64,000 bases of DNA, taken from Kribbella sp. NBC_01245. Lineage in GTDB: Bacteria > Actinomycetota > Actinomycetes > Propionibacteriales > Kribbellaceae. The position numbers and the translations under genes were made by a program. Location of the stretch: the NCBI RefSeq assembly GCF_036226525.1, contig NZ_CP108487.1:2356001-2420000 (forward strand), read 5' to 3'. The stretch's first letter is position 1, and each line of letters begins with the position of its first letter. Shown here piece after piece: positions 26,825-35,129 of the stretch. The notes under the pieces are model-generated. The model was given only the letters and a program-made list of their open reading frames with translations. It had not been told where the DNA came from and did no database searches.

Positions 26825-29070
26825 TCGCCGTCGTTGTCAGCCGCGTCAGCGGCCTCGTCGGCCTTCTTCTCGTCCTCATCGAGGACGGGGATCAGGCTCA
26901 GTTTGCCGCGGTCGTCGATCTCGGCGATCTCGACCTGGAGCTTCTGGCCGACGGAGAGGATGTCCTCCACGGCCTCGACCCGCTTGCCACCGGCCAGGCC
27001 GCGCAGCTTCGAGATGTGCAGCAGACCGTCCTTGCCGGGGAGCAGGCTGATGAACGCACCGAAGTTGGTCGTCTTCACGACCGTGCCCAGGTAGCGCTCG
27101 CCCTTCTCCGGCATGGTCGGGTTGGCGATCGAGTTGATCATCACCCGAGCGGCCTCGGCCGACGGGCCGTTGGTCGCGCCGATGTAAACCGTGCCGTCGT
27201 CCTCGATGGAGATGTCGGCGCCGGTCTCGTCGGTGATCTGGTTGATCATCTTGCCCTTCGGGCCGATGACCTCTCCGATCTTGTCCACGGGGACCTTGAC
27301 CGAGATGACCCGCGGCGCGAACTCGCTCATCTCACCCGGCGCGTCGATGGCCTTGGCCATCACGTCCAGGATCGTCAGGCGGGCTTCCTTGGCCTGGGTC
27401 AGCGCACCGGCGAGCACGCTGGCCGGGATGCCGTCGAGCTTCGTGTCCAGCTGGAGGGCCGTGACGAAGTCCTTGGTACCGGCGACCTTGAAGTCCATGT
27501 CGCCGAACGCGTCCTCGGCACCGAGGATGTCGGTCAGCGCGACGTACTCGGTCTCGCCGTTGACCTCACCGGAGATGAGGCCCATCGCGATACCGGCGAC
27601 GGGCGCCTTCAGCGGCACACCGGCCGAGAGCAGGGACAGCGTCGAGGCGCAGACCGAGCCCATCGAGGTGGAACCGTTCGACCCGAGGGCCTCGGACACC
27701 TGACGCAACGCGTACGGGAAGTCCTCACGCGACGGCAGCACGGGCACCAGGGCCCGCTCGGCCAGCGCGCCGTGACCGATCTCGCGGCGCTTCGGCGAAC
27801 CGACCCGGCCGGTCTCACCGGTCGAGTACGGCGGGAAGTTGTAGTTGTGCATGTAGCGCTTGCGCGTCTCCGGGGAGAGCGTGTCGAGCTGCTGCTCCAT
27901 CCGGAGCATGTTCAGCGTGGTGACACCCAGGATCTGGGTCTCGCCGCGCTCGAACAGCGCCGAGCCGTGCACGCGGGGCAGCACCTTGACCTGCGCCTTG
28001 AGCGGGCGGATGTCGGCCAGACCGCGACCGTCCATCCGGACCTTCTCGGTCAGCACGCGCTGGCGGACGAGCTTCTTGGTGAGCGAGCGGAAGGCTGCGG
28101 ACAGCTCCTTCTCGCGACCCTCGAAGGTCTCGACCAGCTTGCCGACGACGGCCGCCTTGACGGCCTCGGTGGCCTCCTCGCGGTCGTGCTTGCCGGTGAT
28201 CGCGAGGGCCTGGGTGAGCTCCTCGGTCGCGGCCTGCTCGACGGCGGCGAACGCGTCGTCCTGGTAGTCCGGGAAGACCGGGAACTCGCCGGTCGGCTTG
28301 GAGGCCTTGGCCGCCAGCTCCGACTGCGCGTCGACCAGGGTCTTGATGAAGCCCTTGGCGGCCTCGAGACCCTCGGCGACGACCTCTTCGGTCGGCGCCT
28401 GCTTGCCGGCGGCGACGGCGTCGAACGTGCCCGGGGTGGACTCGGCCTCGACCATCATGATGGCGACGTCACCGGTGTCGGTGACACGGCCCGCGACCAC
28501 CATGTCGAAGACGGCGTCCTCGAGCTCGGTGTGCGTCGGGAACGCGACCCACTGGGTGTCGATCAGGGCGACGCGAGTGGCGCCGATCGGGCCCGAGAAC
28601 GGCAGCCCGGCGATCTGGGTCGACATCGAGGCCGCGTTGATGGCCAGCACGTCGTACAGCTTGTCCGGGTTCAGCGCCATCACGGTGATGACGACCTGGA
28701 TCTCGTTCCGCAGGCCGGAGACGAACGACGGCCGCAGCGGGCGGTCGATCAGCCGGCAGGTCAGGATGGCCTCCTCGGAAGGACGACCCTCCCGGCGGAA
28801 GAACGAGCCCGGAATACGACCGGCGGCGTACATCCGCTCTTCGACGTCGACCGTCAGCGGGAAGAAGTCGAACTGGTCCTTGGGCTTCTTGCTGGCCGTC
28901 GTCGCCGACAGCAGCATGGTGTCGCCGTCAAGGTAGGCGGCGGCCGAACCGGCGGCCTGCTGAGCCAGCCGGCCGGTCTCGAAACGAATGGTACGGGTAC
29001 CGAATTTTCCGTTGTCCAAAACGGCTTCGGTGAATTCTGCGCCCTCCATGGGCGCGGTGGATCCCGTCAC
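26821..29070 (-). CDS. pnp: Polyribonucleotide nucleotidyltransferase (PNPase)
   Basis: About 749 residues. It is a phosphorolytic 3'-5' exoribonuclease and polymerase with two RNase PH domains, a helical linker, then KH ([13 protein letters not shown]) and S1 ([20 protein letters not shown]) domains. The N-terminus reads [20 protein letters not shown] and the active region [14 protein letters not shown] is intact. I take the GTG at 29070 with GAGAGGGG upstream; the ATG at 29049 is the alternative. The open frame continues to 29226 but that is leader sequence. The acidic C-tail ends [18 protein letters not shown]. Confidence 0.97.
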   Translation of the reverse strand: MTGSTAPMEGAEFTEAVLDNGKFGTRTIRFETGRLAQQAAGSAAAYLDGDTMLLSATTASKKPKDQFDFFPLTVDVEERMYAAGRIPGSFFRREGRPSEEAILTCRLIDRPLRPSFVSGLRNEIQVVITVMALNPDKLYDVLAINAASMSTQIAGLPFSGPIGATRVALIDTQWVAFPTHTELEDAVFDMVVAGRVTDTGDVAIMMVEAESTPGTFDAVAAGKQAPTEEVVAEGLEAAKGFIKTLVDAQSELAAKASKPTGEFPVFPDYQDDAFAAVEQAATEELTQALAITGKHDREEATEAVKAAVVGKLVETFEGREKELSAAFRSLTKKLVRQRVLTEKVRMDGRGLADIRPLKAQVKVLPRVHGSALFERGETQILGVTTLNMLRMEQQLDTLSPETRKRYMHNYNFPPYSTGETGRVGSPKRREIGHGALAERALVPVLPSREDFPYALRQVSEALGSNGSTSMGSVCASTLSLLSAGVPLKAPVAGIAMGLISGEVNGETEYVALTDILGAEDAFGDMDFKVAGTKDFVTALQLDTKLDGIPASVLAGALTQAKEARLTILDVMAKAIDAPGEMSEFAPRVISVKVPVDKIGEVIGPKGKMINQITDETGADISIEDDGTVYIGATNGPSAEAARVMINSIANPTMPEKGERYLGTVVKTTNFGAFISLLPGKDGLLHISKLRGLAGGKRVEAVEDILSVGQKLQVEIAEIDDRGKLSLIPVLDEDEKKADEAADAADNDGE

Positions 29071-29282
29071 GGGATACCCCTCTCTCGCATACGTTGGACG
29101 ACCGCGAGGCGCGAGCTCTGGGTTGCCGGAGCTTCTCTTCAGGGGTGCCGGTCTTCGATCGAGGCCCGCGGGACCTGTCACCAGGTCATCCCGAAAGCCA
29201 CTACCGAGGACCGGTCGTAATCCCATTACGCACCGCGTCGTCCCGTTGTCGTCTTGCTTATTCAGTTGTAGGTCTCATACGG
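29071..29282 (-). promoter_or_regulatory. Structured rpsO-pnp intergenic leader
   Basis: The minus-strand leader contains GACCTG-GTGA-CAGGTC (29172-29187), a perfect stem closed by a GNRA tetraloop, and CGTAAT-GGG-ATTACG near 29225-29240. In Streptomyces the rpsO-pnp spacer is cleaved by RNase III and controls pnp, so a similar role is plausible here. That is inference. Confidence 0.4.
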
Positions 29283-29319
29283 GAGGAGCGGCCACCCGGC
29301 ACGCCGGAGGCCGCTCCTC
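29283..29319 (-). terminator. rpsO terminator hairpin
   Basis: GAGGAGCGGCC (29283-29293) and GGCCGCTCCTC (29309-29319) form a perfect 11-bp stem with a CCGG/CCGG inner pair, seven bases past the rpsO stop. It may allow partial read-through into pnp. Confidence 0.75.
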
Positions 29320-29325
29320 ACGAAG

Positions 29326-29598
29326 TCATCGGCGAAGGCCGAGCCGCTCGATCAAGGACCGGTAGCGGTTGATGTCCTTCTTCGCCAGGTAGTTCAGCAG
29401 CCGGCGGCGCTGGCCGACCAGCAGGAGCAGGCCACGACGGCTGTGGTGGTCGTGCTTGTGCTCCTTCAGGTGCTCGGTGAGGTCCGCGATGCGGTGGGTC
29501 AGCAGCGCGACCTGAACCTCGGGGGAACCGGTGTCACCCTCGGTCAGGGCATACTCACCGATGATCTTCTTCTTCGCAGCAGCGTCAACTGATGACAC
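29326..29598 (-). CDS. rpsO: 30S ribosomal protein uS15
   Basis: A 90-residue ribosomal protein that binds the central 16S rRNA domain. The sequence from [21 protein letters not shown] to [20 protein letters not shown] is typical. The GTG at 29598 has AGGA about seven bases upstream; the frame extends to 29631 without support. It is followed by a terminator and then pnp. Confidence 0.97.
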   Translation of the reverse strand: MSSVDAAAKKKIIGEYALTEGDTGSPEVQVALLTHRIADLTEHLKEHKHDHHSRRGLLLLVGQRRRLLNYLAKKDINRYRSLIERLGLRR

Positions 29599-29724
29599 GC
29601 GAGTTCCTCTCGAATTCGTTGCGCGGCGCACCGGGGCTTAGGTCACCCGGGCACTCTGGATCCGCGGCCGTTCAGACGGCAACAGCCAGCGTATCAGCGG
29701 GTGGACACCTGGACCCAATCGGCC

Positions 29725-30684
29725 CTAGGGCCGCAGTAAGGTCCGCGCACCGTCGACGTCGGCCTTCATCTGGACCAGCAGCTCGTCGATCGACTCGAAC
29801 TTGATCTGGCTCCCCCGCAACCGCGCGACGAAGTCCACCGCGATCTTCGAGCCGTACAACTCGAGGTCGTCGCGATCCAGCACGTACGACTCGACCCGCC
29901 GGTCGACGCCGTCGAAGGTCGGGTTGGACCCGACGCTGATCGCCGCCGGCAGCGGTTCGCCGTACGACGGAGCGCCCGGCGCGGGCTCGAGCACGGTCAG
30001 CCAGCCGGCGTACACCCCATCCAGCGGGATGGCCGCGTCGGCCGCCGCGGGGATGTTCGCCGTCGGGTAACCGAGCTCCCGGCCGCGCTTGTCGCCCTCG
30101 ATGACCACGCCGGTGACGCGCAGCGGACGGCCGAGCGCCTCCGCCGCGGCTTCGACGTCGCCCTCGGCGATCTTGGCCCGGATGTACGTCGACGACCAGG
30201 GCTGATCCGCACCACCGGCTCCGGCGAGCGCGAGGCCTTCGACGTCGAAGGCCTTTGCCTGGATGAGCGTGTCCACATGCCCGGCGGCCTTGTGCCCGAA
30301 GCGGAAGTTCTCCCCGACGACGACGGCCTTCGCCTTGAGCGCACCGACCAGCACCCGGTCGATGAACTCCTCCGGCGACCAGGCGGCCACGTCACGGTCG
30401 AACGGCAGCACCAGTACGGCGTCCGCGCCGGCCTTGCCGAGCAATTCGGCCCGCTCGGCCGGCTCGGTGATGGTGGCGGGCCCGTGCCCCGGACGCAGGA
30501 CCTGCATCGGGTGCGGGTGGAACGTCAGCGCGACCACGGGCAGCCCACCGCGCGCCTCGGCCTGTTGCCGGGCGTGCGCGAGCACCTCCTGATGTCCCCG
30601 ATGAACCCCGTCGAAGTTGCCGATGGTGACGACAGAGGGGCCGAAGTCCGGACCCACCTCGTCCAGGCTGCGCCAGACAAGCAT
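29725..30684 (-). CDS. ribF: Bifunctional riboflavin kinase/FAD synthetase
   Basis: A 319-residue enzyme that converts riboflavin to FMN and then FAD. The N-terminal nucleotidyltransferase domain shows NFDGVHRGHQEVLAHA near residues 26-41 and YIRAKIAEGD near 158-167. The C-terminal kinase has GYPTANI near residue 200 and LRGSQIKFESIDEL. The start is the ATG at 30684 (MLVWRSLDEV); a much longer open frame to 30984 crosses the divergent esterase gene and is rejected. In related genomes ribF follows truB directly, but here three genes intervene. Confidence 0.95.
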   Translation of the reverse strand: MLVWRSLDEVGPDFGPSVVTIGNFDGVHRGHQEVLAHARQQAEARGGLPVVALTFHPHPMQVLRPGHGPATITEPAERAELLGKAGADAVLVLPFDRDVAAWSPEEFIDRVLVGALKAKAVVVGENFRFGHKAAGHVDTLIQAKAFDVEGLALAGAGGADQPWSSTYIRAKIAEGDVEAAAEALGRPLRVTGVVIEGDKRGRELGYPTANIPAAADAAIPLDGVYAGWLTVLEPAPGAPSYGEPLPAAISVGSNPTFDGVDRRVESYVLDRDDLELYGSKIAVDFVARLRGSQIKFESIDELLVQMKADVDGARTLLRP

Positions 30685-30793
30685 GGAGCAAGGATTCCAT
30701 GCCGCCCCGGCGAGCCGCTGACCAGGATCGCCTAACCGACTATTGTCACTTATCGTAGTCGCCTGGCTACCGGAACGCTTCTTGGAGGTCTTC

Positions 30794-31792
30794 GTGAACG
30801 TGCGCCGTGCCCTCGCCGCCTTCCTCAGTCTCACCGTCTGCGGTCTCACCTCCGTCACCCCGCCTGCCGCCGCTTTTCCGGTTCCCTTCGGCAAGTACGT
30901 CGCCCTGGGTGATTCGTACAGCTCGGCGCCGTTGGTCCCGATCGTGGACCTGCTGTCGCTGGGATGCCTGCGGTCGGGCGGCAACTACCCGAAGCAGCTG
31001 GCCGAGGCGCTGGACGTGGACGCGTTCACCGACGTGACCTGCGGTGGTGCCGATACGACGCACATGACCGGCTGGCAGAAGACTCCGCTGGGGGTCTTTC
31101 CGCCGCAGTTCAACGCGCTGACGGCCGACACGGATCTGGTGACGCTCGGCATCGGTGGCAACGACTTCGGCGTCTTCGGCAGCGTGATCAGCACCTGTCC
31201 GGGGTTGCGCGCGTCCGACCCGACGGGTGATCCGTGCCGCAAGCACTTCACGGTCAACGGAGTCGACACGTTGAAGGCGAACATCGACAAGACCCAGGCC
31301 CGGATCACGGAGGTGGTGAAGGGCATCAGGGCGCGGTCACCGCAGGCGAAGATCCTCCTGATCGGCTATCCGAAGATCGCGCCCGAGACGGGGACCTGTC
31401 CGGCGATCCTGCCGTTCGCGGATGGGGACTACCGGTACCTGTACGCCATCGAGGAACACCTCAACGCCGCCGTCGCGAAGGCCGCGGCCGCCGGCGGAGC
31501 GACGTACATCGACACCTTCGGTCCGTCGACCGGGCATGACGCCTGCGCGGCCGACGGGGTGGCGTGGATCCAGGGCAAGGATCTCGACCTCTTCCGCGCG
31601 GCCAACTACCACCCGCGCTACGAAGGCCAGGCCGCGGTCGCCTTGATCACGTACGTCAACCTGGTCGGCGGCTTCCCGATCATCGACGCCGCACAGCAAG
31701 CCACCTGGGCCGCCGAAGCCCGCCACCTCCGCACCCAAGCCGCCAGTCTTTCCCGCCCTGTGCCGCCGTACCACCACCTACTCCCCCGCTAG
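30794..31792 (+). CDS. Secreted SGNH/GDSL esterase-lipase
   Basis: A 332-residue exported hydrolase. The N-terminus VNVRRALAAFLSLTVCGLTS ending in PPAAAFP is a Sec signal. The four SGNH blocks are visible: ALGDSYSS (Ser), the Gly block around VTCGGADT, GIGGNDFG (Asn) and NYHPRYEGQ (His). It resembles Streptomyces lipase/esterase SGNH enzymes, with six or more Cys likely forming disulfides. GGAGG at 30784-30788 lies five bases before the GTG at 30794. It is divergent from ribF. Confidence 0.9.
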   Translation: MNVRRALAAFLSLTVCGLTSVTPPAAAFPVPFGKYVALGDSYSSAPLVPIVDLLSLGCLRSGGNYPKQLAEALDVDAFTDVTCGGADTTHMTGWQKTPLGVFPPQFNALTADTDLVTLGIGGNDFGVFGSVISTCPGLRASDPTGDPCRKHFTVNGVDTLKANIDKTQARITEVVKGIRARSPQAKILLIGYPKIAPETGTCPAILPFADGDYRYLYAIEEHLNAAVAKAAAAGGATYIDTFGPSTGHDACAADGVAWIQGKDLDLFRAANYHPRYEGQAAVALITYVNLVGGFPIIDAAQQATWAAEARHLRTQAASLSRPVPPYHHLLPR

Positions 31793-31804
31793 CCGCGCCC
31801 GCCT

Positions 31805-32686
31805 TCAGCCGAGCGTCTCCACCAGCTCGGTGAGGGCGGGCCCCAGCGCCTGCTGGACGCGCACACTCGCGTGCGCATCCCCGCGGGTCTCGCCCTGGTT
31901 GACGATCAGAACCGGCTTGCCCGCTTTCGCCGCATACCTGACGAACCGAAAGCCCGACATCACCGTCAACGACGACCCGAGCACCAGCAACGCGTTCGCA
32001 TCATCCACCAGCCGATAACACCGCTCGACTCGTGCCCGCGGCACGTTCTCCCCGAAGAAGACGACGTCCGGCTTCAGCAGGTCAGACCCGCACTGGCCAC
32101 ACTCGACCAGCCGGAACCCCGCGACGGCCTGATCCGATAGCTCGACATCGCCGTCCGGGTTGATCCGGGTGGCCTCCGCCTGGAATGCCGGATTGGCCTC
32201 GTGCAACCGGTGGTGTAGCTCGATCCGCGCGGACGTGTCCTTGCAATGCAGGCAGACGACCCGATCCAGGCTGCCGTGCAACTCGATCACATCGCGCGCA
32301 CCGGCCGCCTGGTGCAGGCCGTCGACGTTCTGCGTGATGACCCCGCTGAAGTAGCCCCGCGCCTGCATCGTCGCGACCGCCCGATGGCCGTCGTTCGGAT
32401 CGGCTCGGGCGATGGTCCGCCAGCCGAGGTGGCTCCGCGCCCAATAACGCTGCCGGGCCGTATTAGTCGCGACGAACTCGCCGTACGTCATCGGCGTGTG
32501 CTTCCGCAGACTGCCCGAAGCCCCGCGGTAATCCGGAATCCCCGACTCGGTGGAGATCCCGGCGCCACTCAGCACCACCACGCCGCCGTCGGCGACCACC
32601 TCGGCGACCTCGTCGACTCCCGCTGCCGAAGGCGCGACCAGCTGCCCAGGCCCGGCAGACCAGCTCAACGTAGGACGCGACCGCAT
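31805..32686 (-). CDS. NAD-dependent protein deacylase (sirtuin)
   Basis: A 293-residue Sir2 protein. It has VVVLSGAGISTESGIPDYRG (NAD pocket), ITQNVDGLHQAAG, the catalytic His in VIELHGSLDRVVC, and a zinc site built from CLHC and CGQC. KPDVVFFGE is also present. It removes acetyl or acyl groups from lysines using NAD. The start is the ATG at 32686, preceded by a -10 box rather than a ribosome site. It is convergent with the esterase gene and follows the LLM gene. Confidence 0.93.
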   Translation of the reverse strand: MRSRPTLSWSAGPGQLVAPSAAGVDEVAEVVADGGVVVLSGAGISTESGIPDYRGASGSLRKHTPMTYGEFVATNTARQRYWARSHLGWRTIARADPNDGHRAVATMQARGYFSGVITQNVDGLHQAAGARDVIELHGSLDRVVCLHCKDTSARIELHHRLHEANPAFQAEATRINPDGDVELSDQAVAGFRLVECGQCGSDLLKPDVVFFGENVPRARVERCYRLVDDANALLVLGSSLTVMSGFRFVRYAAKAGKPVLIVNQGETRGDAHASVRVQQALGPALTELVETLG

Positions 32687-32693
32687 ACGTATA

Positions 32694-32699
32694 AGCCTA
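32694..32699 (-). promoter_or_regulatory. -10 box TAGGCT (leaderless type)
   Basis: On the minus strand TAGGCT is followed by seven bases and then the ATG of the sirtuin gene at 32686. Confidence 0.45.
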
Positions 32700-32718
32700 C
32701 GGACCCCGCACGAAGGTG

Positions 32719-33576
32719 TCAGTCGATGCGGGGTGGGCCTGCTTCCAGCCGGGTTTCGGCGGCAGCGCGGACGGACTCCGGCTCCATCGAGGACCAGTCG
32801 GCGTCGATCCACCAGGTCGCCCCGGCATCAGCCCACTTCCGCACCTCGTCACCGGCCTTCGAATCGTCGGCCTTGGTGGTGCCTTCGGCCACGATGTCGT
32901 ACCCGTCCATGCCGAGGCCGTGTTTCTCGCGCTCGCGACGGATCCACTCGACCCCGTCCGCGAGCTTCTCCGGCGTGAGCGTGCCCTCCTTCTCCCCCGG
33001 ATCCGGCATCACGTTCGGCAGCCAGCCGTCCTGCAGCGCGGCCCGGCGCATCGACTTCGGCGCGGGCCAGGCGCCGACCACCCAGGTCGGGATACGCGGC
33101 TGCTGCACGGGAGGCGGCGGCGCCGGCGGATCGAGCTTGTCGACCTTCTTCGACTTGAAGTGCTTGCCGTTGAACTCGAACGGCTCATCCCGCCAGAGGA
33201 ACTGCAGCATCTCGAGCGACTCGTCGAGCATCTCCGCCCGAACCTTGCGCCCCGGGTCATCCTCGAACAGCCAGAACCGCTCCATCCCGGCAACCCCGAG
33301 CCCCGCCGCGAGAATCACCCGCCCGTTGCTCAGGTTGTCGACCGTGGACGTCTGCCCAGCGACATCCCACGGTTTTCTCCGCGGCAATGGCGTCAGCATC
33401 GTGCCCAACCTGATCCGCTCCGTCGTCATCGCCGCCGCGGCCAACATCGCCCACGCGTCGAGCCCCCAGATCGACTCCCAGACGAAGAACCCGTCCCAGC
33501 CATGCTCCTCGGCCAGGCCCGCCAACTCCGCCGCCGTCCGCGCATCCCCATAAGGAAGAACAAACCCGTATCTCAT
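32719..33576 (-). CDS. LLM-class flavin-dependent oxidoreductase
   Basis: A 285-residue luciferase-like TIM-barrel protein starting MRYGFVLPYGDARTAAELAG. Segments DGFFVWESIW, IRLGTMLTPLPRRKPW and NGRVILAAGLG match the F420/FMN-dependent LLM family. The cofactor and substrate cannot be assigned. The start at 33576 is set by the family N-terminus and an upstream -10 box. It lies between sirtuin and truB on the minus strand. Confidence 0.88.
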   Translation of the reverse strand: MRYGFVLPYGDARTAAELAGLAEEHGWDGFFVWESIWGLDAWAMLAAAAMTTERIRLGTMLTPLPRRKPWDVAGQTSTVDNLSNGRVILAAGLGVAGMERFWLFEDDPGRKVRAEMLDESLEMLQFLWRDEPFEFNGKHFKSKKVDKLDPPAPPPPVQQPRIPTWVVGAWPAPKSMRRAALQDGWLPNVMPDPGEKEGTLTPEKLADGVEWIRREREKHGLGMDGYDIVAEGTTKADDSKAGDEVRKWADAGATWWIDADWSSMEPESVRAAAETRLEAGPPRID

Positions 33577-33583
33577 CTGCAAA

Positions 33584-33589
33584 ACGCTA
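33584..33589 (-). promoter_or_regulatory. -10 box TAGCGT (leaderless type)
   Basis: On the minus strand TAGCGT is followed by seven bases and the ATG at 33576. Confidence 0.45.
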
Positions 33590-33661
33590 GCCCGGCCCAC
33601 CGACAATTTCCGCCAACACACAAACTCCGGCAATCCGGCCGCGGCGCGGGCAACGAAAGCC

Positions 33662-34597
33662 CTAGGTGACGAAGACGGCGGTGGGTTTGGCGATGGGGCC
33701 GTGCTGGTCGTACAACGCCAGGAAGGTGCCGTCTGGGGCGAACATGGCGGTCAAGCCGGAGTCGAGGCCGAGGCCGGTCAGGGGGCGGCCGGTACGGATG
33801 GCAGCCTCCTGGTCGGCGGTGGCGTCGTACCGGGGGAAGGTTGCGGCGGCGACTTCGGCGATGGGGGTCAGCGCGAAGGAGTCGGCCAACTCGTCGAGGG
33901 TTGACGCGCCGGAGAGGTCGAACGAGCCGACTCGGGTCCGGCGGAGGGCCGTGAGGTGACCACCGACGCCCAGGTCGGTGCCGAGGTCGCGGGCTAGGGC
34001 ACGGATGTACGTCCCGCTGGAGCAGTCTACCGTGACGTCCACGTCGACGAAAGGCCCGACGCCGTCGACAGACTCGACTACTCGCACGTCGCGGACGTCG
34101 TACCGGCTGACGGTGACGACGCGTGCCTTGAGGGCGACTTCCTCGCCTGCGCGGACGCGTTCGTACGCACGCCGTCCGTCGACCTTGATCGCGGACACCT
34201 TCGACGGCACTTGCGAGATCTCGCCGCGGTACGCCGTTACGGCCGCCTCGATGGCTTCCGCGGTGACGGCCTCGACGGCGCCACTGGGAGCGACGTTCTC
34301 GATGGAGCCCTCGGCGTCGTCCGTGGTGGTCGTGGCGCCGAGGCGGATGGTGGCGTCGTACGACTTGTCGGCAATCTGGAGGTGGCCGAGCAGGCGGGTG
34401 GCCCGGTTGAGGCCGACCACGAGTACGCCGGTGGCCATCGGGTCCAGCGTGCCGGCGTGGCCGACCTTGCGGGTGCCGGCGAGACGGCGGATCCGGGCGA
34501 CGACCTGGTGGGAGGTCAAACCCTGAGGTTTGTCCACCACCACGATGCCGTCGACCGCGGACACGTCGGTCACCGGATTACTCGTCGTCGTCGTCAT
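33662..34597 (-). CDS. truB: tRNA pseudouridine-55 synthase
   Basis: A 311-residue enzyme that makes pseudouridine 55 in the tRNA T-loop. The catalytic Asp is in GHAGTLDPMATGVL near residues 42-55; GIVVVDKPQGLTSHQVVARI is the family N-terminus and VTVDCSSGTYIRALARDLG the second conserved block. The frame starts at 34597 and overlaps the rbfA end by 20 bp. It belongs to the nusA-infB-rbfA-truB unit. Confidence 0.96.
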   Translation of the reverse strand: MTTTTSNPVTDVSAVDGIVVVDKPQGLTSHQVVARIRRLAGTRKVGHAGTLDPMATGVLVVGLNRATRLLGHLQIADKSYDATIRLGATTTTDDAEGSIENVAPSGAVEAVTAEAIEAAVTAYRGEISQVPSKVSAIKVDGRRAYERVRAGEEVALKARVVTVSRYDVRDVRVVESVDGVGPFVDVDVTVDCSSGTYIRALARDLGTDLGVGGHLTALRRTRVGSFDLSGASTLDELADSFALTPIAEVAAATFPRYDATADQEAAIRTGRPLTGLGLDSGLTAMFAPDGTFLALYDQHGPIAKPTAVFVT

Positions 34598-35015
34598 CGT
34601 CCTCGCGGCGCTTGTACGGATCGGCCTCGCCGGCCGGCTTGGCGCCCGCGGCGGCCTTGGCCACCTCGGCGTCGGCCTGGCGGGCCTTGGCGAGCAGCTC
34701 CTCGATCTGGCCGGCGTTCTCCGGGATGGCGTCCAGGAAGAACGCCAGGCTCGGGCTGTGCCGCAGGCCGAGGACCTTGCCGACCTCGGAGCGGATCATG
34801 CCGCGCGCGGACTCCAGCGCGGCGGCGGTCGACGCGCGGTCCTGCTCGTCGCCGTAAACGGTGTAGAAAACGCTGGCCTCGCGGAGGTCTCCGGTCAGTC
34901 GCGCGTCGGTGATGGTGACGAATCCCAGTCGCGGATCCTTCACCCGGCGCTCCAGCAGCTCGGCCACCAGCACCTGGATCCGATCGGCCAGTTGCTTCGC
35001 CCGTGCTTCACCCAT
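34578..35015 (-). CDS. rbfA: Ribosome-binding factor A
   Basis: A 145-residue 30S maturation factor. The core RVKDPRLGFVTITDARLTGD and the KH-type sequence up to HSPSLAFFLDAIPENAGQIE are typical. A charged C-tail (KRREDDDDDDE) follows, as in other actinobacteria. A perfect 20-bp hairpin separates it from infB. Confidence 0.95.
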   Translation of the reverse strand: MGEARAKQLADRIQVLVAELLERRVKDPRLGFVTITDARLTGDLREASVFYTVYGDEQDRASTAAALESARGMIRSEVGKVLGLRHSPSLAFFLDAIPENAGQIEELLAKARQADAEVAKAAAGAKPAGEADPYKRREDDDDDDE

Positions 35016-35039
35016 CAGGGCTCACTCCCTCATTCATGA

Positions 35040-35084
35040 GTAACGTCCGGAGAGGCGGGCGGAACCCGCCTCTCCGGACGTTAC
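35040..35084 (-). terminator. Perfect 20-bp hairpin between infB and rbfA
   Basis: Arms 35040-35059 and 35065-35084 are exact reverse complements around a five-base CGGAA loop. It sits 46 bp past the infB stop and 25 bp before rbfA, without a U-tract. It could be an internal terminator or attenuator, or an mRNA-stabilising structure. Confidence 0.7.
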
Positions 35085-35129
35085 CTGGTCAGTTCTCGAC
35101 AGCTACGGACGATCAGGTACGGAACCAGA

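Noticed and set aside
26818..29220. 800-codon open frame antisense to pnp
   Set aside because: It is a G+C-driven shadow of the pnp frame; its translation is low-complexity and has no recognisable domain, while the opposite strand encodes intact PNPase.
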